From JANXAZ01 sp964504655 (GTDB lineage: Bacteria > Pseudomonadota > Alphaproteobacteria > Geminicoccales > Geminicoccaceae): a stretch of 64,000 bases of DNA. The stretch's first letter is position 1; every line of letters starts with the position of its first letter. The translations under genes were made by a program, and so were the position numbers. The DNA lies in NCBI GenBank assembly GCA_964504655.1, contig CAZDFD010000003.1:1-64000 (forward strand), given 5' to 3'. Below the pieces are notes generated by a model that did not search any database, was not told the origin of the DNA, and worked only from the letters and a program-made list of their open reading frames with translations. Below are positions 7,406-15,647 of this stretch, piece after piece.

Positions 7406-8665
7406 GTGGCGCTCGCCGCTCCCGCCGCCGTGCGGCGGCCCGCTGCGCCGGACACGGCCGGTCGACGGCTGCGCATCTGCTACCTAGTGCCGGGACACGG
7501 GCTCCTGTCGACCGTCGGGCCGTCGCGCAACGTCCTCTCGCTGGCGCGGGCGCTCCGATCCTACGCCCATGTAACGCTGGCCTTCCGCTACCGTCTGGAG
7601 CACGCCGACCCGGAGGGCGTCGAGGTCGTCGAGCTCGAGCCCGAGCGGCGTCCGGAGACGGCGGTGGACGACGGGGCCATGTCGGGGATGGGCCTCGTCG
7701 AGTTCGCCCGCTACATGGCCCGCCTGCGTCGGTTCGTGCGCGAGTCGGCCGGCCGGTTCGACGTGATCCTCGAGAAGAGCTGGCTCCTGTCCGGCCACCT
7801 CTCGGCCTATGGCCTGGGCCGGGGGGTGCCCGGGGTTCCGGTCGAGAACGTCGTACCGAGCCCGGCCCGCCACCGCGACGCCGGCCTCCTGAAGCGGATG
7901 CGGGTCGAGGTCGGCCGCCGGCTGGCGGGCCCGGCGCTGCGTCGGGTCCCTGTGATCCTGGCCGAGACCCCGCAGCTCAAGGCCTCGATCGTGGCGGTCT
8001 GGGGGGTGCCCGCCGAGCGGGTCGAGGTGGTGCCGCTCGGGGTCGACACGGGGCTGTTCCGGCCGCTCGAGCAGGCCCGAGCTCGGGCTGGCCTCGGCAT
8101 CCACCCCGACCGCTACGTCCTCCTCTATGTGGGCGTGCTGGACGAGACCCACACGCTCGACGGCATCATCGAGGCGGTCCTCGCCACGCACGTGCCCGGC
8201 CTCGAGCTGCACATCCTGGGCGACGGCTCCAGGCGGGCCCGCTACGCCGAGCTGGCCTCACGGAGCGAGGGGACCGTGATCCTCCACGGGCGGGTGCCGC
8301 ACGCCACCGTGCCGACCTGGATCGCCGCCGCCGATCTCTGCCTCGCGCCCTACGAGCCGCGCGCCTTCGCCACCGGAACCCTGGGCTACGCGACCATGAA
8401 GGTACCGGAGTATCTGGCGGTCGGCCGGCCCGTCGCCGGCTCGCCGAGCGAGCGGATGCGCGAGCTCCTGCGCGGCGGCGAGCTCGGCTTCCTGCTCGAT
8501 GCCGGCGAGGCGGCATGGCGGGCGTTCCTCGCCGACCCGCCGCCGCGCGAGCGGCTCGCCCGGATGGGCGCCCTGGCGCTGCGCCACCCCCAGCCCTCCT
8601 GGGACGACACGGCGCGGGGATATCTGGCCGCCTGCGAGCGCGCGCTCGCAGGCCTGCGGAGCTAG
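7406..8665 (+). CDS. family 4 glycosyltransferase
   Basis: This 419-residue GT-B enzyme has an N-terminal Rossmann domain starting at RICYLVPGHGLL. The GT4 hinge motif is VVPLGVDTGLFRP. The C-terminal nucleotide-sugar domain has LLYVGVLDETHTLDG, the HGRVPHATVP loop and the donor-site motif PEYLAVGRPVAGS. It would transfer a sugar to a lipid-linked or growing glycan at the cytoplasmic face of the membrane. GTG at 7406 comes 9 bases after a stop in the same frame, so the start cannot lie further upstream in the known sequence. It runs directly into the next gene with 3 bases between. Acceptor and sugar are not predictable. Confidence 0.85.
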   Translation: MALAAPAAVRRPAAPDTAGRRLRICYLVPGHGLLSTVGPSRNVLSLARALRSYAHVTLAFRYRLEHADPEGVEVVELEPERRPETAVDDGAMSGMGLVEFARYMARLRRFVRESAGRFDVILEKSWLLSGHLSAYGLGRGVPGVPVENVVPSPARHRDAGLLKRMRVEVGRRLAGPALRRVPVILAETPQLKASIVAVWGVPAERVEVVPLGVDTGLFRPLEQARARAGLGIHPDRYVLLYVGVLDETHTLDGIIEAVLATHVPGLELHILGDGSRRARYAELASRSEGTVILHGRVPHATVPTWIAAADLCLAPYEPRAFATGTLGYATMKVPEYLAVGRPVAGSPSERMRELLRGGELGFLLDAGEAAWRAFLADPPPRERLARMGALALRHPQPSWDDTARGYLAACERALAGLRS

Positions 8666-8668
8666 CCC

Positions 8669-9097
8669 TTGGGCACCTACCAGCTGGCCGCGCTCGCGCA
8701 CCTCGTGCTGGCGATCCTGGTCACGGGCTACGCCCTGTTCTGGGCGATCATGGCGCTGGCCCTGCGCCGCACGTTCTCGGCCGCGGAGACCGAGGCGCAT
8801 CTGGCGACTGTCGCGGCCGCACGCTGGCCGCACGTCGCCGTGCCCTGGCGCTACCGGCTGCCCCTGCCGATACTCGGCTGGCTCCTGATCGCCGCGGCGG
8901 TCCTGAGCGGGCTCCTGGTGGGCGCCCTCGGCGGGCAGCGCGAGCTCGGCCTGGCCTTCTTGCTCAAGCTCCTGGTGCTCGCCGCGGTGATCGGCGTCCA
9001 CCTGCCCCTCGCGCGACGCCCGCGGCCGCTGCCGGCCTGGCTCGGCCTGCCGTTGGTGCTCCTCGTGCTCGTCCTGTCCGTGCCGCTGGTCCGCTGA
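8669..9097 (+). CDS. small four-helix membrane protein, CopD-like (first of a pair)
   Basis: The 142-residue protein is almost entirely hydrophobic with four predicted membrane helices (about 5-30, 65-88, 93-112, 120-140). The length and helix pattern resemble the CopD/DUF2269 group of four-helix membrane proteins, but I see no metal-binding signature that fixes a function. It starts with TTG 3 bases after the GT4 stop and is followed after 7 bases by a second protein of the same size and topology. The two probably act together. A link with the glycan genes is suggested only by position. Confidence 0.6.
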   Translation: MGTYQLAALAHLVLAILVTGYALFWAIMALALRRTFSAAETEAHLATVAAARWPHVAVPWRYRLPLPILGWLLIAAAVLSGLLVGALGGQRELGLAFLLKLLVLAAVIGVHLPLARRPRPLPAWLGLPLVLLVLVLSVPLVR

Positions 9098-9104
9098 GGG
9101 GCGC

Positions 9105-9536
9105 ATGAGCGGTCACCAGATCCTCGTCGCCCTGCACCTGCTCGCCGTCGGGCTGTGGATCGGCCACATGCTGGTCTGGTCGATCGTCGCCGGGCCGGCG
9201 CTCAAGCGGGTCGAGCCGCCGGCCACGGCCGAGCTCCTGCGCGAGCGCATGGTCTATCTGGGCGGGCTCGGCTGGCCGGCGCTGGCCGTGCTCGTGCCGA
9301 CCGGGCTCTATCTCCTGTGGCTGCGCGGAGTCGGCCCCGGCGATCTCCTGACCCTGGCCTTCCTCGACCGGCCGGACGGTGCCGCGATCGCCATCAAGCT
9401 CGCGCTCGTGGTCTGGATGATCGCCTATCAGAGCATTTGGGGACACCGGCCGGCACCGCTCGCCAACTGGGTCAACATCGCCGCGGCCCTCGTCGTCCTG
9501 GCCTGCTCGGTGGTCATCGTGCGGGGCTGGTCGTGA
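9105..9536 (+). CDS. small four-helix membrane protein, CopD-like (second of a pair)
   Basis: The 143-residue product has four hydrophobic segments (about 5-28, 50-72, 93-110, 120-140). Its first helix, LHLLAVGLWIGHML, resembles the conserved His-containing first helix of CopD/DUF2269 membrane proteins. Those families have been linked to copper or heme, but here the function is open. The ATG at 9105 follows GAGGGGCGC. The stop overlaps the GTG start of the first AlkP-fold gene (GTGA), which suggests translational coupling. Confidence 0.62.
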   Translation: MSGHQILVALHLLAVGLWIGHMLVWSIVAGPALKRVEPPATAELLRERMVYLGGLGWPALAVLVPTGLYLLWLRGVGPGDLLTLAFLDRPDGAAIAIKLALVVWMIAYQSIWGHRPAPLANWVNIAAALVVLACSVVIVRGWS

Positions 9537-11089
9537 GCCGCAAGATCCTGGTCATCGCCCTCGAGCTGGGTGACGGGGGCTATCTCCGCCGATTCGCCGG
9601 CGAAGGGCTCATGCCGACGGTCGCGGACCTGCTCGCCCGCGGCCGCTCGGGCGATCTCGCGACCCCGGCCGAGCTTCTCCACGTGGCGGCGCTGCCCTCG
9701 CTCTACACCGGCGTCGGACCCGCCCGGCACGGCATCTACTTCACCTTCCAGCCGGCCCCGGGCGTCCAGGGCTGGCGGCGCTTCGCCCAGGGCCTCTACG
9801 GCGCCCCGACCTTCTGGGCGCTGGCCTCTGCCGCCGGCCGGCGCTGCGCAGTCCTCGACCCGCCCTACGCCCATCCCGAGGAGGGGTTCGCGGGCGATCT
9901 GGTCCTCGAATGGGGAACCTGGGCGCAGTATCTGGACCCGACCTCGCGGCCCGAGGGCCTGCTGCGGGAGCTCGAGGCCGCGGTCGGCCGACATCCGCTC
10001 GGTCTCGAGGCGCACGCGCTGGGTTTCGGCCCGCTCGATCCGGCCGACACCGCCCGTCGCCTCGTCCAGGCGCTCGAGGCGCGCGCCCGGGCGACCGTCT
10101 GGCTGATGCGCCGCCGGCCCTTCGACCTGTTCGTCACCTGCCTCGACGAGACCCATCCGGCCGCTCACTATTGCTGGCGGCCGCCGGCCGAAGGCGAGAC
10201 CGAGGCACCCCTCGACCAGCCGCACCTGCTGAGCGTCTATGCGGCGCTCGACCGCTGCATCGCCCGGATCCTCGAGGCGGCCGGCCCGGAGGCGACGGTC
10301 CTGCTGGTCTCGGGCGACGCGATCGGCCCGAACCGGGCCGGCTGGCATCTCCTGCCCGAGGTCCTGGCCCGGCTCGGCCACCTGGTCTCGACCGACCTGC
10401 CCGCGGTCGACGCCGCGAAGCCGGCCGCCGCCGCCAGCTCGGGCGGCTTCGACCCGGTCAAGGCGGTCCGCGACCTCTTGCCCAAGGATCTGCGCAAGCG
10501 GATCGCCGGGCTCCTGCCGAGGGCGCTGCGCGACCAGCTCGCCCAGCGCGTCGACACCGCGGCGATCGACTGGGGCCGCACCCGCGCCTTCTGCCTGATG
10601 ACCGACCTCGAGGGCTGCATCCGCGTCAACCTCGCCGGCCGCGAGCCGCAGGGCATCGTGCTGGCCGAGGACTACGGCGCGCTGCTCGACCGCCTCGAGG
10701 CGGAGCTCGGCGCGCTCGTCGACCCGGAGACCGGGCGGCCGGCGGTGTCCCGCATCCTGCGCGCCGACCGCGAGCTCGAGGGGCCGCGCAGCTCCTGGCT
10801 CCCCGACCTCGTGGTGCACTGGTCGCGCGAGCGGCCGATCACGGCGCTCGCGAGCCCGGCGATCGGCCGGGTCGCCGGCCCCTCGCCCGACCCGCGCCCC
10901 GGCACGCACGCCGGCCCGGGATTCGCCGTGCTCGCCGGCCCGGGCCTCGGGCCGGGCCCCCTGCCCGAGGACGCCCGCCTCGTCGACGTCGCCCCGACCG
11001 TCCTCTCCGGCCTCGGTCTCGAGCCGCCACCGGGCCTCGAGGGCCGTCCCTGGCCGCTGCCGCCCGCCCAAGGAGGAGCCCCCTCGTGA
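9533..11089 (+). CDS. AlkP-superfamily protein with altered active site (paralog 1)
   Basis: The 518-residue protein has the fold signature of COG3379-like phosphohydrolases: a first strand ending ILVIALE, then the LYTGVGPARHGIY helix region, and a C-terminal PGTHAGPGF loop with the last metal His. By-eye alignment shows changed catalytic positions. The first metal Asp is Glu (ALEL). The Thr/Ser nucleophile position, ten residues before the TG, is His (ELLHVAAL). The usual Asp-x3-His is His-x3-His (ETHPAAH). The usual SDHG is SGDA. It lacks a signal peptide. It overlaps genes on both sides by GTGA. A second copy lies at 12134. Function is unknown; glycan or lipid-carrier processing is a guess from context. 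Confidence 0.72.
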   Translation: MSRKILVIALELGDGGYLRRFAGEGLMPTVADLLARGRSGDLATPAELLHVAALPSLYTGVGPARHGIYFTFQPAPGVQGWRRFAQGLYGAPTFWALASAAGRRCAVLDPPYAHPEEGFAGDLVLEWGTWAQYLDPTSRPEGLLRELEAAVGRHPLGLEAHALGFGPLDPADTARRLVQALEARARATVWLMRRRPFDLFVTCLDETHPAAHYCWRPPAEGETEAPLDQPHLLSVYAALDRCIARILEAAGPEATVLLVSGDAIGPNRAGWHLLPEVLARLGHLVSTDLPAVDAAKPAAAASSGGFDPVKAVRDLLPKDLRKRIAGLLPRALRDQLAQRVDTAAIDWGRTRAFCLMTDLEGCIRVNLAGREPQGIVLAEDYGALLDRLEAELGALVDPETGRPAVSRILRADRELEGPRSSWLPDLVVHWSRERPITALASPAIGRVAGPSPDPRPGTHAGPGFAVLAGPGLGPGPLPEDARLVDVAPTVLSGLGLEPPPGLEGRPWPLPPAQGGAPS

Positions 11090-12120
11090 CCGTCCGGGTC
11101 CTGCAGATCGGCGCCGGCATCCGCGGCCGGCATTGGCTCGACTACGTCAAGGCGTTCGCCGGCACCGCGTGCGTGGGGCTGGTCGAGCCCGACGCCGGCA
11201 ACCGGGACAAGGCGCGCGCGGCGCTCGGACCGGGCGTCCCGATCCTGACCGATCTGGACGCTGCGCTCGCCGAGGTCGAGGCCGACGCGGCGTTGATCGT
11301 GAGCCCGGACAGGCTGCACGCCGAGCAGGCGCTGCGCTGCCTCGAGAAGGGCCTCACCGTCCTGATCGAGAAGCCCTTCACGCCCACGGTGGCCGAGGCC
11401 GCGGCGGTGCTCGCCAAGGCCGCCGAGGTCGGCCGTCAGGTCATCGTGGCCGAGCAGTACCGCTTCTGGGCGGCCGAACGGACGGTCAAGAAGCTGCTCG
11501 AGGACGGGCGGATCGGCCGCGTCGACCACTGCACCTTCGTCGACCACCGGGCGATGCGGGCGGCGAGCGAGGGTCCGTGGCTCGCCACGGTCGACTACCC
11601 CCAGCTCCAGGCGGTGGCGGTCCACCATTTCGATTCGCTGCGCATGTGGTTCGGCCTGCCGCAGGCGCTCGCGGTCAAGGCCTGGCGGGCGCCCTGGTCG
11701 GACTACCGGGGCTTCGAGTGCAGCCAGGCGCTGGTCGACTTCGGAACGGTGCAGGTGAGCTATCTCGGCACCATGAGCGCGCCTCGCTACGGCTGCGCGG
11801 TCCGCATCGAGGGCGAGCGCGGCGCGATCTGGACCAACCGCCGCTGGGTCTTCCTGCGCGAGGGAAGCGGCCGCTTCTTCCTGCCGGTGCGCAACGTCAA
11901 GGTGCCGCCGGGCGACGAGAAGTCCTACCCGCAGGGCGGCACCACCGCGCTCCTGCTGGCGCTGCAGGCCGCGGTCGAGCACGGCACCCCCGCCGAGACC
12001 CGCGGCGAGGACAATGTCTGGACGATCGCCATGCTCGAGGCCGGTAAGCGCGCCGCCGCGGAGGGCCACACCGTTCGTATCGGCGAGGTCGGCGACGGCC
12101 GCTTCGTCGCCCGCAGCTGA
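11086..12120 (+). CDS. Gfo/Idh/MocA-family oxidoreductase
   Basis: The 344-residue protein begins with a dinucleotide-binding fold (VLQIGAGIRGRHW). It contains the family Lys motif EKPFTPTVAEA in the second half of the Rossmann domain, followed by the alpha/beta C-terminal domain with HHFDSLRMWF. Members oxidise or reduce sugars, inositols or sugar nucleotides with NAD(P). Within a glycan cluster a nucleotide-sugar dehydrogenase or 3-keto-sugar step is likely. GTG at 11086 overlaps the previous stop (GTGA) and has AGGAGGAG 10-15 bases upstream. It sits between the two AlkP-fold paralogs, so the three may form one functional unit. Confidence 0.83.
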   Translation: MTVRVLQIGAGIRGRHWLDYVKAFAGTACVGLVEPDAGNRDKARAALGPGVPILTDLDAALAEVEADAALIVSPDRLHAEQALRCLEKGLTVLIEKPFTPTVAEAAAVLAKAAEVGRQVIVAEQYRFWAAERTVKKLLEDGRIGRVDHCTFVDHRAMRAASEGPWLATVDYPQLQAVAVHHFDSLRMWFGLPQALAVKAWRAPWSDYRGFECSQALVDFGTVQVSYLGTMSAPRYGCAVRIEGERGAIWTNRRWVFLREGSGRFFLPVRNVKVPPGDEKSYPQGGTTALLLALQAAVEHGTPAETRGEDNVWTIAMLEAGKRAAAEGHTVRIGEVGDGRFVARS

Positions 12121-12133
12121 GGAGCCGCCGCCC

Positions 12134-13714
12134 GTGGCCGAGCGCAGCCGTCGCGTCCTCCTGATCGGCCTCGACAGCGCCGATGCGGTGCTCATCGAGG
12201 AGTGGGCGCGGGCCGGCCACCTGCCGACCTTCGCCCGGCTGATGGCCGAGGGGTCCTGGTCGCGCCTCGAGACCACCGCCGCGATGCTGCACGTCTCGGC
12301 CTGGCCGACCATCTATTTCGGCGCCCGTCCCGGGCGGCACGGCCTCTACCACGCCTACCAGGTGCGGGCCGGCGACCAGCTGGTCCACCGGACCGACCCG
12401 AGCTGGGCGGCCCTGCCGCCGTTCTGGCGGACGCTCGACGAAGCGGGGCGGCGCTGCATCGTCTTCGACGCCTTCATGGACAGCCGGCTGCCCGGCTTCC
12501 GGGGCGTGCAGATCGGCGAGTGGGGTACCTGGACCTGGTTCGGCGAGCCGTTCGCCTCGCCGACCGGAATGCGCGACGCGCTGATCCGCGAGGTCGGGCC
12601 CTATCCCGCTCCCGAGCACAGCGCGCAGGTGACGGTGCCCGACCAGCTCTGGTTCCGCGACCGCCTCGTCGAGGCCGCCGCCGCCAAGGGCCGCGCGGCC
12701 GACTGGCTCCTGCGCGGCCAAGCCTGGGACATGGCCTTCGTGACGTTCGGCGAACCGCACGGGGCCGGCCACTATCTCTGGCACACGGGCGACCCGAGCT
12801 ACCCGACGCATCGGCCGATCGCCGGCCTGCCGCACCCGCTGCTCGACGTCTACGCCGCGGTCGACCGGGCGATCGGCGGGCTCCTCGAGCGGCATCTGGA
12901 CGATCGGACCACGGCGCTCCTGGTCTCCGGCGACGGCATGGGCCCCAACTACTCGGGCGCCCACCTGATGCCCGAGCTCCTCCACAAGCTCGATCTCTAC
13001 TTCGCTCCCGGTGTCGGTCAGGGCGAGACGGACGCCGCGGCGGCGCCCAGGCGCAGCCTCGCCGCGAGGCTGCGCGAGGCGATCCCCTTGCCGGTGCGCA
13101 TGGCAGTGAGCCGCTGCCTGCCGCGCAGCGTCAAGTATCGGCTCTCGCTCAAGTGGATGAACGCCGACATCGACTGGAGCCGCACGCGGGCCTTCCCGAT
13201 CCACAACAACAACGAGGGCTTCATCCGTCTGAACCTGGCCGGGCGCGAGCCCGAGGGGATCGTCGCGGCCGGCGCCGAGCGGGACGAGCTGACCCGGCTC
13301 CTCGCCGAGGAGCTCGCCCGCCTCACCAACCCGACGACCGGCCGGGCGGCCGGCCGGGTCGGGCTGATCGACGAGCTGTTCCCGGGCGAGGAGCGCCGGC
13401 ACCTCCCCGACCTCGTCATCAGCTGGGACGAGGCCGCCCGGGTGCTCGACCGGCTCGAGGGACCGCGCGCCGGGCTGGTGTGCGGCAAGTGCGGGCACGA
13501 GACGCCCGCCTACTACACGGGCAACCATCGCCCGAACGCCTTCCTGGCGGCCGCCGGGGCCGGGGTGGCGGCGGGCGCGCGCCTGGAGCAGGGTCACATC
13601 CTCGATGTGCCGGCAACTGTGCTGGCGCTGCTGGGCGTGGATCCGCCGGCGCATTTCGAGGGCCGCGAGCGGACGGCGAGCCTCGCTAGGGGTCTGTTAA
13701 CCAGCGTGGCCTAG
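12134..13714 (+). CDS. AlkP-superfamily protein with altered active site (paralog 2)
   Basis: The 526-residue paralog of the protein at 9533 keeps the first metal Asp (LLIGLDSAD). It shares the other substitutions: His at the nucleophile position (MLHVSAW), His-x3-His (EPHGAGH) in place of Asp-x3-His, and SGDGMGPN in place of SDHGxGP. The final metal His is present in TGNHRPN. Retention of the same changes in two diverged copies argues for selected function rather than decay. GTG at 12134 is chosen as the first start after the oxidoreductase stop, with GAGGAG 9-14 bases upstream. No signal peptide or clear membrane span is visible. Confidence 0.72.
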   Translation: MAERSRRVLLIGLDSADAVLIEEWARAGHLPTFARLMAEGSWSRLETTAAMLHVSAWPTIYFGARPGRHGLYHAYQVRAGDQLVHRTDPSWAALPPFWRTLDEAGRRCIVFDAFMDSRLPGFRGVQIGEWGTWTWFGEPFASPTGMRDALIREVGPYPAPEHSAQVTVPDQLWFRDRLVEAAAAKGRAADWLLRGQAWDMAFVTFGEPHGAGHYLWHTGDPSYPTHRPIAGLPHPLLDVYAAVDRAIGGLLERHLDDRTTALLVSGDGMGPNYSGAHLMPELLHKLDLYFAPGVGQGETDAAAAPRRSLAARLREAIPLPVRMAVSRCLPRSVKYRLSLKWMNADIDWSRTRAFPIHNNNEGFIRLNLAGREPEGIVAAGAERDELTRLLAEELARLTNPTTGRAAGRVGLIDELFPGEERRHLPDLVISWDEAARVLDRLEGPRAGLVCGKCGHETPAYYTGNHRPNAFLAAAGAGVAAGARLEQGHILDVPATVLALLGVDPPAHFEGRERTASLARGLLTSVA

Positions 13715-13745
13715 GGTCCGCCACGGCAGCTTGGGGAGTGGGCCG

Positions 13746-15647
13746 ATGTGTGGACTGGCCGGCGTGCTCTGCCGCGGCCCGGACATGGCCGGTGCGCAGT
13801 ACGGCCCGGTGGTGGCCCGCATGTGCCGGCAGATCGCCCATCGCGGTCCGGACGACGAGGGGATCTGGAGCGACGGGCCGGTCTGCCTGGGCTCGCGGCG
13901 CCTGGCGATCCAGGACCTGTCGCCGGCCGGCCACATGCCGATGGTCGACCCGAGCGGGCGCTATGCGCTGGCCTACAACGGCGAGCTGTACAACGCCGCC
14001 GACCTCAGGGCCGAGCTGCGCGCGGAGGGCGTCCGCTTCCGCTCGACCGGTGACACCGAGGTGGTCCTGCAGAGCCTGATCACCTGGGGCCAGGGGGTGC
14101 TGCCGAGGTTCGCCGGCATCCTGGCCTTCGCCTTCTGGGATCGCGAGCGGCGCGAGCTGTGGCTGGCGCGCGACCATCTGGGGGTCAAGCCCCTCTATTA
14201 CATGGAAAGCGGCGACCTGCTGCTGTTCGCCTCCGAGATCAAGGCGCTGCTGCCCGAGCACCCCGATCCGCAGGTCGACGACGGCGCGCTGGTCGAGTGG
14301 TCGCTCTATCGCAACCTCGATTCCCCGACCCGGGGCACGCTGGTTCGCGGGATCGAGGCGGTGCTGCCGGGCGAGGTGGTGGTGGTGGCCGACGGCCGGC
14401 GGCGCCATTCCTGCTACTTCCGACCGACCCAGGCCGTCGACGCGGCCGAGTACCGGCGGGTCCGCGGGCTGACGCCCGAGGCCGTGGTCGAGGAAGTGGA
14501 CGCGGCCCTCAAGGGGATCGTGCGCGAGCAGCTGGTCTCCGACGTGCCGGTCGGCACGCTTCTCTCGGGCGGGCTCGATTCCTCGGTGCTGACCGCGATC
14601 TCGGCCGGGCTGCGCAGCGACCTCAAGGCCTTCCACGTCTCGATCGCGGGCTTCCCCGAGCACGACGAGCGGCCCTATGCCGAGGCGCTGTGCCGCGACA
14701 AGGGCCTGACGTTCGTGCCGATGACCCTGGACGGCCCGGGCTTTCGGCGTGCGCTCGCGCGCACGGTCTGGCTCTCCGACCTGCCGCTCACCCACCCGAA
14801 CTCGGTCGCCTACCACCTGATCAGCCGGGTGGTGCGCGAGCACGGCGTGGTCGTGGCGCTGGCCGGCGAGGGTGCCGACGAACTGTTCGGCGGCTATTCC
14901 TGGGCCTACCGGCGGCGGCGCCGACTGCAGCGACTGCGACCGTGGCTGGCACGGCTGCCGGCGGTGGTGCGCGAGACACTGGCCCTCCTGGTCTACGCCG
15001 AGGCCGACCTGCCGGTCACCTCGGTGCGCTTCCGCGACCTCCTGCCGCCCACCGTGGAGCTGGTCGACCGCTACCAGCGGCAGGAGTGGCTGGGCGCCTG
15101 CATCGACGCCTACGGCTTCGAGCCGGCCGTCGAGGACCGCGAGATCCTGGGTGCCATGCTGGCGGATCTGTCGGACTTCCTGAGCCCGCTCCTGCGGCGG
15201 CTCGACCGCACCAGCATGGGCGCCTCGGTCGAGTGCCGGGTCCCGTTTCTCGATCCGCGCCTGGTGCGCCGGGCGGTCAATCTCCCGCTCGACTACAAGC
15301 TCGGCCGGTACGCCGACAAATGGGTCCTGAAGCAGGTGGCGACGCGCTACATGCGCCGTGAGCTCGTATTCCGCACCAAGATGGGCTTCCCCCTGCCGCT
15401 CGCCGAGTGGGCGCGTCCCTATGCCAGGGCCGAGTTCTTCGCCGGTGGTTTCCTCGAGACCCGGCTCGGCTTCGGCCGGCGCGGGTCCGAGCGGCTGGTC
15501 GGCCGGGCCGGCCGCTGGGTGCACGCCTTCTTCGGGCTCGTGACCCTCGAGATCTGGGGCCGGCTCAACCTCATGGGGCAGGGCCTGGGCGAGGTCGAGG
15601 CCTGGCTCGCGGGCTTCGAGCCGCGGTCCGCGCAGGAGCCCGGCTGA
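13746..15647 (+). CDS. asnB: AsnB-type glutamine-dependent amidotransferase
   Basis: The 633-residue enzyme begins Met-Cys-Gly (MCGLAGV); Cys2 is the nucleophile of the class II glutaminase domain, so ATG 13746 is fixed by it. The glutaminase domain covers about 1-210, with RLAIQDLSPAGHMPM and the YNGELYN loop. The synthetase domain follows, with the ATP pyrophosphate loop LLSGGLDSS (about 270-280) and LAGEGADELFGGY. It would transfer glutamine nitrogen to an acyl-adenylate. In a polysaccharide cluster such proteins can amidate uronic acids rather than aspartate, as proposed for WbpS-like proteins; the choice here is inference. It overlaps the flippase gene by one base (TGATG). Confidence 0.88.
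   Translation: MCGLAGVLCRGPDMAGAQYGPVVARMCRQIAHRGPDDEGIWSDGPVCLGSRRLAIQDLSPAGHMPMVDPSGRYALAYNGELYNAADLRAELRAEGVRFRSTGDTEVVLQSLITWGQGVLPRFAGILAFAFWDRERRELWLARDHLGVKPLYYMESGDLLLFASEIKALLPEHPDPQVDDGALVEWSLYRNLDSPTRGTLVRGIEAVLPGEVVVVADGRRRHSCYFRPTQAVDAAEYRRVRGLTPEAVVEEVDAALKGIVREQLVSDVPVGTLLSGGLDSSVLTAISAGLRSDLKAFHVSIAGFPEHDERPYAEALCRDKGLTFVPMTLDGPGFRRALARTVWLSDLPLTHPNSVAYHLISRVVREHGVVVALAGEGADELFGGYSWAYRRRRRLQRLRPWLARLPAVVRETLALLVYAEADLPVTSVRFRDLLPPTVELVDRYQRQEWLGACIDAYGFEPAVEDREILGAMLADLSDFLSPLLRRLDRTSMGASVECRVPFLDPRLVRRAVNLPLDYKLGRYADKWVLKQVATRYMRRELVFRTKMGFPLPLAEWARPYARAEFFAGGFLETRLGFGRRGSERLVGRAGRWVHAFFGLVTLEIWGRLNLMGQGLGEVEAWLAGFEPRSAQEPG

Noticed and set aside
6493..9108. One 871-codon frame running through the N gap
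   Set aside because: The part after the gap is Arg/Gly/Pro-rich noise overlapping the GT4 gene, and the frame relation across an unknown gap is meaningless.
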